In this document: positions 49,031-58,404 of the stretch, piece by piece
Layout: every line of letters starts with the position of its first letter
Numbering within the stretch: the first letter of the stretch is position 1
NCBI GenBank assembly: GCA_031426735.1
Contig: JASJPK010000088.1
Location: 1 to 64,000, forward strand
Source of the DNA: PFJX01 sp031426735
GTDB taxonomy: Bacteria; Pseudomonadota; Gammaproteobacteria; Burkholderiales; Thiobacillaceae
Direction: 5' to 3'
DNA: 64,000 nucleotides
The notes under the pieces: generated by a model
Seen by the model: only the letters and a program-made list of their open reading frames with translations
Databases searched by the model: none
What the model was told of the DNA's origin: nothing
Made by a program: the position numbers and the translations under genes

Positions 49031-49849
49031 ATGACCGATAGCGTACAAAGCAGCCGCCGGCACTGGACCCGCGCTGCCGCCGTCACTTGTGCCTTGCTGC
49101 TTGGCGCCTGCTCCAGCGCCCCTAAGCAGGGCGGCTGGTTTGCCCTGCGCTGGATGGAAAAGCCGGGTGCGCATGGCCCCTCCAGCCAAGTCCTGGAAAG
49201 CGACCAGTCGCGCTTCGAGCAGGTGCTGTCGTTCGACACCAAAGACGGCGACGAAAAATTCGCCCAGGTCAGCGGCCAGATCCGCGAAGGCGACGTGATC
49301 GCCTATCGCATGACCTGGCAGGACGCCTACCGCGACATCCTCATGCTCAAGCTGAACAAGGTGGGCTACCGGGTGTTCCGCTACGGCCACCTGGCCATCG
49401 CCGTGAACGACTCGGCCAACCCCGTCGGCTTGCGGGTGTTTTCCAGCGAGAGCTTCAAAGGGCCGAATCTGCGCGAGGACATCGCCAGCCTGCGCCAACA
49501 CGATTTCGACATCTATCGTCTGGACAAATGGGAACGGGTAAACCGCGACCGTCTGCATGAATTCGTCGATGCCAGCATCCGCAAAGCCGGCAAATGGTAT
49601 GGCTACGACTTCATGGGCATGTTCGGCCTGGCCAATTCCAACCTGCGTCCGACCGCACCGGAAAACATCGGCCACGACTACATCTGCTCGACCGTAGTGG
49701 TCGGCGCGCTCTACTACGCCGGCCTGGAACTGGACGCGATCCAGCGCGACGGCCTGCTCGACCTGGTCACCCCAGCCCAGGTGGTCGATAGCCGCGGGCG
49801 TTTCTTCGTCGCCGACAAAATCGCGCTGGAAGCGGAAAGCGGCGACTGA
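49031..49849 (+). CDS. YiiX-like permuted papain-fold lipoprotein
   Basis: 272 residues. Lipobox LGACSS (Cys at about 27) gives an outer- or inner-membrane lipoprotein. The core resembles permuted NlpC/P60 (YiiX/YebB-like) amidases: GDVIAYRM at the start, His in RYGHLAIAV and Cys in YICSTVVVGAL would form the catalytic pair, in the permuted order His before Cys. Family members are thought to act on amide bonds of cell wall or lipid substrates; substrate here unknown. The alpha/beta hydrolase gene follows after 7 bases. Confidence 0.78.
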   Translation: MTDSVQSSRRHWTRAAAVTCALLLGACSSAPKQGGWFALRWMEKPGAHGPSSQVLESDQSRFEQVLSFDTKDGDEKFAQVSGQIREGDVIAYRMTWQDAYRDILMLKLNKVGYRVFRYGHLAIAVNDSANPVGLRVFSSESFKGPNLREDIASLRQHDFDIYRLDKWERVNRDRLHEFVDASIRKAGKWYGYDFMGMFGLANSNLRPTAPENIGHDYICSTVVVGALYYAGLELDAIQRDGLLDLVTPAQVVDSRGRFFVADKIALEAESGD

Positions 49850-49856
49850 AACGGGA

Positions 49857-50687
49857 ATGCCGACCCAGTTGAAATACCTGCGCTGGTTGTTCGCGAGTCT
49901 GGCCTTTGGCTACCTGCTGATCTGCGCCGACGTTTACCTGAAACAAGACGCCCTGCTGTTCCCCGCGCCGGCACTGAACCGGCAACGCGCAGCCGGACTT
50001 GAACGCGACCATCCCGGCAGCGGCTTCAGGCTGAAGACCCGGGACGGCACCACGCTGCGCGGCTGGCTGGATGTGCCGGCCGGAACCGCGCCGCGCCCGT
50101 TGTTGCTGTATTTCGGCGGCAACAAGGACGAGGTTTCCGCCTGGATGCAGCTGCGCCATCACGCCCCGGACTGGGCCTGGGCGGCGCTGAATTACCGCGG
50201 CTACGGCGCCAGCGACGGCCACCCCTCGCAGACCGCATTGATCGCCGATGCACAGGCTCAGTTCGACGCCCTCGCCGCCGACCCGCGCATCGACCCGAAG
50301 CGGATCGTCGCGATCGGCCGCAGCCTGGGCTCCGGCGTCGCCGTGCAACTGGCGGCAAAACGGCCGCTGCAGGCGCTGATCCTGGTCACGCCTTACGACA
50401 GCATGCTCAGCGTCGCGGCAGAAAAATATCCCTGGTTACCGGTGCGCTGGATGCTGCGCCACCCGTTTGACTCCATCGCGCTCGCCCCCACCCTGCACCT
50501 ACCGACGCAAATCCTGCTGGCGCAGCAAGACCTGCTCATCCCGCCCGCACACGGCGCTCGCCTCGCGGCCGCCTGGGGCACGCCGGTACAGCCCTTCCTG
50601 CTGCCCGGTGCCAACCATCACGACATCCTGTTGCATCCGCGCTTCTGGCTGGATGTGCGGGGGTTTCTGGCGCAACTGGGAGGCTGA
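49857..50687 (+). CDS. membrane-anchored alpha/beta hydrolase
   Basis: 276 residues. An N-terminal uncleaved anchor (WLFASLAFGYLLICADVYL) precedes an alpha/beta hydrolase fold: oxyanion region YFGGNKDE, NYRGYGASDG, nucleophile elbow GRSLGSG, and an acid/His end (QQDLLIPP; GANHHDIL). This is the YfhR/BEM46-like pattern. Substrate unknown. Linked to the upstream lipoprotein gene by 7 bases. Confidence 0.86.
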   Translation: MPTQLKYLRWLFASLAFGYLLICADVYLKQDALLFPAPALNRQRAAGLERDHPGSGFRLKTRDGTTLRGWLDVPAGTAPRPLLLYFGGNKDEVSAWMQLRHHAPDWAWAALNYRGYGASDGHPSQTALIADAQAQFDALAADPRIDPKRIVAIGRSLGSGVAVQLAAKRPLQALILVTPYDSMLSVAAEKYPWLPVRWMLRHPFDSIALAPTLHLPTQILLAQQDLLIPPAHGARLAAAWGTPVQPFLLPGANHHDILLHPRFWLDVRGFLAQLGG

Positions 50688-50954
50688 AGCAGGCTTCACG
50701 TCACCCTGCTTTCGCCATCGAACGCTCGACTCACGTAGCTATTTCATGGGTCCGAACACCCCACCCTTCACGTCTTTCGCAATCGATTTCCGGCTCGGGT
50801 AACCCGATTGAAACGGAATCCATGTTCGTCAGGGCTTCCTGCAATAGAAAAATTGGCGCATCTCGGGTATGCGAAGAGCGCTGAAATGCGGTGAAAATAC
50901 AACCGCTCTGGCGACGCCGGAGACTCGACCAATAAAATAATCAGGGATAAGCAA

Positions 50955-52814
50955 ATGCACGTCTTGAATCGCCTCCTGTTGGGCCATGCAATAAGAAAAA
51001 CCATGCCCTGCTCAAGCGCCTTGCCGCTGGCCTGCCTGCTCCTCGGTCTGCACGCCGGCAACACATTGGCAGCGACGCCGACCGAGATCTACGCGCGTGC
51101 CAGCCAGGTCGTGCTGGTGCTGGAGGGGCGCAATGCCATAGGCGAAACACTGTTGCAGGCCAGCGCAACCGCCCTGGACGACGCTGTGGCCGTCACCCAA
51201 TGCGATCTGTTGAGCGGCGCGGAAAAGTGGGTGGTGATCCAGGGGAAACGCGATTACGCGGCCTATCCGCACGAACGGGATGAAGCGCGCAACCTGTGCC
51301 GTCTCGATGTGCCGGGACTGCGCGCCGCGCAGCCCGACATCGTGCCTCTGGAAGAGGTACGCATCGGTCAGCGCGTCTATGCCATCGGCAATGCGCTCGG
51401 ACTGGGACTGAGCTTGTCCGAGGGCCTGGTCTCCGGCATTCGCGAGGTGAACGGCGAGTCCTTGATCCAGACTACCGCCGCGCTTTCCCCCGGTTCCGAA
51501 GGCGGCGCCCTGATTGACGACCAAGGCCGCCTGCTGGGGTTGACCGACTATCGCAAGCGCGCTGGGCAGAACGTCAATTTCGCCGCGCCCGCCGTCTGGC
51601 TGCCGCAAATCGTCAGCCGTGCGGGCAACACCGACGCCGCCGCGAAATTGCGCCTTGAAGCGGCGCGGCTTGCCCGCGTCGAGGATTGGAAGGGCTTGCT
51701 CGATATCGCCGGAGATTGGACTCGCCTCCGGCCCGATTCGGACGAACCCTGGCTTTGGCTCGGCGCTGCGCACGATGGCTTGCAAGCGCATCAGGCCGCC
51801 ATCGACGCTTTCGAGAAGGCGTTGGTGTTGGCACCGGACGCGTTGAACGTCACGTTGAGCCTGGCCCGCAACCGGCTGCGGCTGAAACAGTTCGACAAGA
51901 CCCTGGAGCTGGTGCGTCCAGCCCTTGCGCTCAACCAGGAGAGCGCCGATTTATGGTTCGCCGCCGGCGTGGCCGAACTGGCGCTTGATCATGGCAAAGA
52001 AGCCGAACGCGCATTCGAAGCAACGGTGAAGCTGGAACCCTGGCATGCCGCAGCCTGGGGCCTTCTCTTCGAAATTGCCTTCAACCGCGGCGATTACCGC
52101 ATGGCCCAGCAAGCGGCCTCTCATCTGACCGAGATCGATCCCGCACGCGCGAATTACTGGCTGCGGCTGGCGCAAGCGCACTTGAACCAGGGACGCCGGG
52201 CGCGCGCCATGCGGGCAATCGAACATGCCGTCGCCATTGCGCCCGAGAGCGGCGATGTGCTGCTTCTACACGGCACCATTCAGGCCAGTATCGGTTTGGC
52301 TGGCCAAGCCATCGAAACGCTCAAACGAGGACTCGCGGCCAAGCCCGCCAACCCCGCCTTCGGCTGGCGTCAGTTGGGCGATGTCTATTACCAGCGCTTA
52401 CTGTTTCCAGAGGCGATTGCCGCGCAACGCGAGGCAGTCCGTCTGGCGCCGAATCAACTGTCCTATCAGGCTGAACTCGGTGTGATGCTGAAAGATGGCG
52501 GCCAGGACGAAGCGGCGTTGGCGTTGTTTCAGGCATTGCGCGAGAAGGCGCCTCAAGATCCTTACGCTTGGCGCCAGATTGGTTTCGTGAATGGCCAACT
52601 GGGCCGTTACAGCGAATCCATCGTCGCGCTCGAACAGTCTTTGCGTCTGGCCCCGGAACAGGCCAAGGCTTGGCACGCGCTCGGCGAAATCTACGCCAAG
52701 GCGGAGCGGCCGGAGGACACGCGCAGGGTCTATCAACGTCTGCGCGGATTGAACGCAGAGCGGGCCGAACAGTTGTATCAGGCCTATTTGCGCCCGCTGG
52801 AGGTGCAGCCATGA
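50955..52814 (+). CDS. trypsin-like pseudoprotease fused to TPR repeats
   Basis: 619 residues; exported (LPLACLLLGLHAGNTLAA). A trypsin-fold domain (about 40-220) is followed by about ten TPR units (for example AWRQIGFVNGQLGRYSESIVALEQSLRLAP). Compared with the protein encoded next, all three catalytic positions are replaced: TNCHVI becomes TQCDLL (His to Asp), RDLCLL becomes RNLCRL (Asp to Asn) and GSSGG becomes GSEGG (Ser to Glu). The fold landmarks YAIGNALGLGLSLSEGLVSGI remain, so it is probably an inactive binding or regulatory partner. It overlaps the active homologue by four bases (ATGA). A second Met at 51003 is an alternative start. Confidence 0.87.
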   Translation: MHVLNRLLLGHAIRKTMPCSSALPLACLLLGLHAGNTLAATPTEIYARASQVVLVLEGRNAIGETLLQASATALDDAVAVTQCDLLSGAEKWVVIQGKRDYAAYPHERDEARNLCRLDVPGLRAAQPDIVPLEEVRIGQRVYAIGNALGLGLSLSEGLVSGIREVNGESLIQTTAALSPGSEGGALIDDQGRLLGLTDYRKRAGQNVNFAAPAVWLPQIVSRAGNTDAAAKLRLEAARLARVEDWKGLLDIAGDWTRLRPDSDEPWLWLGAAHDGLQAHQAAIDAFEKALVLAPDALNVTLSLARNRLRLKQFDKTLELVRPALALNQESADLWFAAGVAELALDHGKEAERAFEATVKLEPWHAAAWGLLFEIAFNRGDYRMAQQAASHLTEIDPARANYWLRLAQAHLNQGRRARAMRAIEHAVAIAPESGDVLLLHGTIQASIGLAGQAIETLKRGLAAKPANPAFGWRQLGDVYYQRLLFPEAIAAQREAVRLAPNQLSYQAELGVMLKDGGQDEAALALFQALREKAPQDPYAWRQIGFVNGQLGRYSESIVALEQSLRLAPEQAKAWHALGEIYAKAERPEDTRRVYQRLRGLNAERAEQLYQAYLRPLEVQP

Positions 52815-55135
52815 AGCCCGCCTTGACCTTGCATGCATTCTTGCTGGCGGCCAGCTTGCCGGCCTGGGCGGGGGAGGCTGAGGATGTCTTTCAGCGAACC
52901 CGGGACGCGGCTGTCAGCATCGAAGCCCGCGATGAGCAGCAGCGCCCCGATGGGCAGGGCAGCGGCGTCGTGATCGGGCCGGAACAAGTTGTCACCAACT
53001 GCCATGTCATCGACGAAGCGAGCAGCCTGATCGTGACCTGGCGGGGCAAAGGCATGGTGGCGAGCGCACTACGCCGCGATCCGGAGCGCGATCTTTGCCT
53101 GCTCGCCGTTCCGGGCCTGACGGCCCAACCGGTCGTTTTGCGCAAACGCGCGGATTTACGCGTCGGTGAAAGCGCTTACGCAATTGGCAACCCGCTGGGA
53201 TTGGAACTTTCAGTGAGCGCCGGACTGGTTTCCGCGTTGCCTCCGCTCGAACGCACCGCGCGTATCTACACCAGTGCGCCGCTCTCCCCCGGCTCCAGCG
53301 GCGGCGGCCTGTTCGATAGCAAGGGCCGCTTGATCGGCATCACCTCAGGGATTTTTCACTACGCCCAGAACTTCAACATCGCCGCGCCGGCCGACTGGGT
53401 TGAGGCATTATCGCAACGAGGACAACCGATTCCGCCTGCCGCCGCCCTACCAGCGCCCGAACCGGACTGGAACGCCGAGTCGGAGCGTCTGTATACGCAA
53501 AAGGACTGGGCCGGGATGCATCGCCTCTCCGAGCGCTGGCTGGCCGCCTACCCCACTTCGGCACTGGCCTTGGTCAGCCGTGGCAGCGCGTTGGAGCGTC
53601 AGGGCAAACTCGATGAGGCGATGCGCGATTTTCAAGCCGCTGCGGCAAGAGATCCGCTCCTGTCTATTGCCCTCGGCGACCAGGCCGTCGTTTTAATCGC
53701 GCAGAAACGGATTGCCGAGGCGCGGGCGGTGCTGCAACGGTTTCTGACCATCACCCATGGGCAAGATTCCATGGGATGGGCTTTGCTCGGCGAAGTCGAA
53801 TTCAACAGCGGCCAACTCGACGCGGCGCGCGCGGCCTACGAGTCCGCCGTCAAGCTCAGCCCCGACCATCCAGGTTACCGGTCATCGATAGGCTCTATCC
53901 AGTTCAAACAAAACGACCTCGCTGGCGCCGAAAAATCCTATCGCCAGGCACTGCGCCTGAAGCCGGACGACCCGGACACCCGCAAACGCCTCGCCGAACT
54001 GCAATTACGCCTGGGCAAGGGCGCTGAAGCGGCCGATCTGCTGGGTGCGCAGGCGGCCAGCAACCCGGAGGATGTGGGTAATTTGATCAATCTTGGCATT
54101 GCCGAGCAAAAACGCGGTCGCATGTCCGAGGCGGAAAGCGCCTGGCGAAAAGCTCTGGTACTGGACCCGAAAGCAGTGGATGCCTGGGCTAACCTGGGCT
54201 GGCTCCACTTAACTCTGGGTCGACTGGAAGAAGCCGAGGCAAGCCTGCTCAAAGCAGTGCAACTGGAGCCGCTAAACCCCCATGCCAGGAACAATCTCGC
54301 CAGCACGCAAGCGCAGCGCGGCCGGCTTGCGGAAGCCGAAGAGAACTTTCGCCTCCTGACCGATATCACCCCGAACAATCCGCAGGCCTGGTGGCAACTG
54401 GCCGATGTGCGTATGCGGCAAGAACGCTTTGTGCAGGCTGCCACGGCGTGGAAACGGGTCACCAAGCTCGCGCCCGACAAGGCGGGAGCTTGGACCGCGT
54501 TGGCCCATGCTCGTTATTTTCTCGGGCGGGACGAAGACGCGCTGGAATCCGCGCAAAGCGCGATTGACCTGGAACCCAGAAACTCCGACGCCCTGTTGGT
54601 GCTCGCCGCCGTGCATGGCAGACGCGGTGAGCATCCTAAGGCGATCGAATACCTGGATAAGGCCATCAAATTGAATCCCGGATCACCTAACGCCTGGAGC
54701 AACAAAGGATATGCGCTACTCAAAATGGGCCGCACCCCCGAAGCGGTCAAGGCATTCGAGACCGCCATCCGTCTGCAAGCTGATTTTTCCAATGCCTGGA
54801 CCAATCTAGGCGAGGCGTACTTGCGCCAGGGGAAATTGGGTCTGGCGATTCAAACCCTTGAACACGCTATCGAACTGACGCCCACCGCGCTGGATTCGCG
54901 GCGATTTCTGGTCGACGCGTACACGCAGATGAAGATGCCCGCCCTTGCCCGCGCACATCTCGAACAGGCCACGCGCATCGCTCCGCGACATGCCCCGCTG
55001 TGGCGTCGTCTGGCCGAGGTGTACATGGAACTTGGCGACAAGACTGCCGCCTCGAAGGCCATCGATCGACTTGAACTGCTCGACCCGGTGGCGGCCAACT
55101 CTCAGCGCAAACACTGGGGGAAACGGTTGCGGTAG
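52811..55135 (+). CDS. trypsin-like serine protease fused to TPR repeats
   Basis: 774 residues from ATG 52811. Signal peptide (MKPALTLHAFLLAASLPAWA), then a Deg/HtrA-like trypsin domain (about 25-215) with an intact triad: His in TNCHVI, Asp in RDLCLL and Ser in LSPGSSGGG. No PDZ domain; instead about fourteen TPR units fill the rest (for example AWANLGWLHLTLGRLEEAEASLLKAVQLEP). The repeats probably bind substrates or the pseudoprotease encoded by the overlapping upstream gene. Periplasmic location is inferred from the signal peptide. Confidence 0.89.
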   Translation: MKPALTLHAFLLAASLPAWAGEAEDVFQRTRDAAVSIEARDEQQRPDGQGSGVVIGPEQVVTNCHVIDEASSLIVTWRGKGMVASALRRDPERDLCLLAVPGLTAQPVVLRKRADLRVGESAYAIGNPLGLELSVSAGLVSALPPLERTARIYTSAPLSPGSSGGGLFDSKGRLIGITSGIFHYAQNFNIAAPADWVEALSQRGQPIPPAAALPAPEPDWNAESERLYTQKDWAGMHRLSERWLAAYPTSALALVSRGSALERQGKLDEAMRDFQAAAARDPLLSIALGDQAVVLIAQKRIAEARAVLQRFLTITHGQDSMGWALLGEVEFNSGQLDAARAAYESAVKLSPDHPGYRSSIGSIQFKQNDLAGAEKSYRQALRLKPDDPDTRKRLAELQLRLGKGAEAADLLGAQAASNPEDVGNLINLGIAEQKRGRMSEAESAWRKALVLDPKAVDAWANLGWLHLTLGRLEEAEASLLKAVQLEPLNPHARNNLASTQAQRGRLAEAEENFRLLTDITPNNPQAWWQLADVRMRQERFVQAATAWKRVTKLAPDKAGAWTALAHARYFLGRDEDALESAQSAIDLEPRNSDALLVLAAVHGRRGEHPKAIEYLDKAIKLNPGSPNAWSNKGYALLKMGRTPEAVKAFETAIRLQADFSNAWTNLGEAYLRQGKLGLAIQTLEHAIELTPTALDSRRFLVDAYTQMKMPALARAHLEQATRIAPRHAPLWRRLAEVYMELGDKTAASKAIDRLELLDPVAANSQRKHWGKRLR

Positions 55136-55210
55136 GACGACTGACTTCGCTCCGAAAACCGTTACGGCAGTGCCGGCATTCGCCCAAGGCCGGCTGCAGC
55201 CAGGCTGATT

Positions 55211-55242
55211 CGTAGCCTGGCTGCAGCGCAGCGAAATCCGGG
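55211..55242. repeat. single intergenic repeat unit, GTAGCCTGGCTGCAGCGCAG type
   Basis: Palindromic CTGGCTGCAGCGCAG-like core with GAAATCCGGGG end, inside the 173-base gap after the protease pair. The unit type is a common dispersed repeat, but only one copy is present here. Confidence 0.45.
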
Positions 55243-55308
55243 GCCTTAGACCGACATGCCGCGCCGCGGCCAGCCATTACAATTCGCTCTCCTTGCGCTC
55301 CACCAGGC

Positions 55309-55719
55309 ATGCATAACATGAGCAGCAACACGATCACCGCGCGGGTGGCCTTTTCATTCCAGGCCGCGTCCTACGAACTCGAATCCAGCATCGATCTGGA
55401 TCGCTGCCTCGGTGAGGAGGCGCCGAACTTCCATCTGCTACTGGCCCGGGCTTCCGGGATCGATCCCTACTCCTATCTGTATGAAGTGCTGGAGTCGCAC
55501 GAGATTGAGTTTTCGCAGCCTACGGGAGTCGCGGTGCATAGCTGCCGCGACGGGACGTTCGACTGGTCCCGCTTCCAGCAGGATGCGCGCGAAGCGGCGG
55601 ACCTGCAGGTAGTCGGGCAGATCGCGCAACGGCTGCTGGGTGTGTCCGACCTGGACGCGCGTGCCGATCTCAAGGACGCATTGCTGGCAGCGTATCGGGC
55701 CGGCAAGGCGACGGCTTAG
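55309..55719 (+). CDS. conserved hypothetical protein, 136 aa
   Basis: No family recognised. Soluble, acidic protein without signal peptide or membrane helix; starts with MHNMSSNTITARVAFSF (ATG at 55309 or at 55318) and carries FSFQAASYELESSIDL and a helical C-terminus (LDARADLKDALLAAYRAGKA). A segment FHLLLARASGIDPYSYLYEVLESHEIEF looks like a folded domain. It precedes the DUF3079 gene by 32 bases and may share its transcript. Confidence 0.68.
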   Translation: MHNMSSNTITARVAFSFQAASYELESSIDLDRCLGEEAPNFHLLLARASGIDPYSYLYEVLESHEIEFSQPTGVAVHSCRDGTFDWSRFQQDAREAADLQVVGQIAQRLLGVSDLDARADLKDALLAAYRAGKATA

Positions 55720-55751
55720 CGTGGATGGCGTGCCGGGCTACGCCCGTTGAC

Positions 55752-55991
55752 ATGGCGAAGAAGAAATTCCCTTTGCACCCGAAGCATCCCGAGCGCATCT
55801 GCTGGGGCTGCGACAAGTATTGCCCGGCGGATTCGCTGATGTGCGGCAACGGTTCCGGCCGCACCGAGCATCCCGTCGAGGCGCTGGGCGAGGATTGGTA
55901 CACGTGGGGCGATTGGGCCGAGGATTTCGCGGCGGATGCGGAAAAAATTGCGGACCCGTCAGCCGGAACGCCCGCCAGTCATAAGAAGTAA
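55752..55991 (+). CDS. DUF3079-type small cysteine protein
   Basis: 79 residues from ATG 55752. The pattern KKFPLHPKHPERICWGCDKYCPADSLMCGNG has four Cys (CWGC, CPAD, MCG), suggesting a small metal site, and matches the DUF3079 family as I remember it. An in-frame ATG at 55725 would add nine non-conserved residues. Function unknown. Confidence 0.75.
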   Translation: MAKKKFPLHPKHPERICWGCDKYCPADSLMCGNGSGRTEHPVEALGEDWYTWGDWAEDFAADAEKIADPSAGTPASHKK

Positions 55992-56003
55992 ATCGGCCGC
56001 ACC

Positions 56004-56360
56004 CTACGGGTTCAGTTCCGCCCATTCTTCATCGGTGAACAGGCGCGAGCGCGTGTGGAAGGCTTTGCCTTCCGGCCCCTCCAGCGAGAAGGTGCCGCCG
56101 GTTCCCTCGATCACATCGATGATGAGCTGGGTGTGCTTCCAGTATTCGTATTGCGCTTTGCCGATAAAGAACGGGCAGCCGCCGATGTCGCCGAGATATT
56201 CATCGCCGGCGCCGATGGTGATCTCGCCGGGAAGAAAGCAGTTGGCGGCGCTGTTGTCGCAACAGCCGCCGGACTGGTGAAACAGCAGCGGACCATGTTT
56301 CCGCCACAGAAAATCAATCAGTTCGAGCGCGGCGGCCGTGGCAATGACCTTGTCTACCAT
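56004..56360 (-). CDS. DUF779-family protein
   Basis: 118 residues, with HQSGGCCDNSAANCF and FFIGKAQYEYWKHTQLIIDV, the DUF779 signature with a conserved Cys cluster. Genes of this family regularly lie beside acetaldehyde/aldehyde dehydrogenases and their AcoR regulators, as here (dehydrogenase 239 bases upstream on the same strand). A Cys-rich accessory role in alcohol/aldehyde oxidation is inferred from that linkage. A terminator precedes it, so it may also rely on read-through or its own promoter. Confidence 0.83.
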   Translation of the reverse strand: MVDKVIATAAALELIDFLWRKHGPLLFHQSGGCCDNSAANCFLPGEITIGAGDEYLGDIGGCPFFIGKAQYEYWKHTQLIIDVIEGTGGTFSLEGPEGKAFHTRSRLFTDEEWAELNP

Positions 56361-56375
56361 ATACGTCTCCTGAAC

Positions 56376-56400
56376 AAAAACGGGGCGGTTGCCCGCCCCG
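56376..56400 (-). terminator. intrinsic terminator after the aldehyde dehydrogenase gene
   Basis: On the minus strand: CGGGGCGG, loop GCAA, CCGCCCCG, then five Ts. Located between the dehydrogenase and the DUF779 gene. The 200 bases from here to the dehydrogenase stop also hold a short inverted repeat (GGCGGGAA/TTCCCGCC near 56551-56571) and no gene. Confidence 0.85.
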
Positions 56401-56599
56401 GTGAATCACGCGTTGAATATCCGAATCAGGTCGGCAATACCCGCAAGGAGTACGCCGGATTCGAACGCGCCAAGGCGCTACGACTCCGCCGCCCTTTGCC
56501 GACGATCCTCGCGCGGCGGGATTCTTTGCCGCTTCATGCATAAAGCAATCGGCGGGAAGGGATTCCCGCCCTACGACCCAATGCAACCCGGAGCGCAGC

Positions 56600-58120
<1,521 letters not shown>

Positions 58121-58190
58121 GTCGGTTCCTTCAAGATGATTGATTGGTCTAGGTATCGATTGAGCTATGTGCCGCAATCACTCGCTGTTC

Positions 58191-58206
58191 TGCAAGGGAC
58201 GTGCCA
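58191..58206 (-). promoter_or_regulatory. sigma-54 promoter of the aldehyde dehydrogenase gene
   Basis: On the minus strand TGGCAC, five bases, TTGCA: an exact -24/-12 element, ending 71 bases before the dehydrogenase ATG. The divergent AcoR-type enhancer-binding protein fits. Confidence 0.9.
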
Positions 58207-58300
58207 GCGCAGAATTTCTCCCAACCTATTGATTTAACTGGAACAAGCAAGCTTACGAGACGACCGCTGGCGGCCGTTGACACGTCCCGCTTTGGCGCAC

Positions 58301-58315
58301 TGTCCCGAAATGACA
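58301..58315. promoter_or_regulatory. candidate enhancer (UAS) for the AcoR-type activator
   Basis: TGTC, seven bases, GACA: a dyad 95 bases upstream of the -24 element, with a second partial half-site (TGACACG) at about 58278. Position and symmetry suit an enhancer-binding site; not verified. Confidence 0.5.
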
Positions 58316-58404
58316 CACTCGTCGCGCTGACCTGGCAGTTAGCCTTGCCGCAACGCGGCGAAGTCGTATAGTGCGGAACGATGTTGTTGCAGGAAGGAGA
58401 CACG

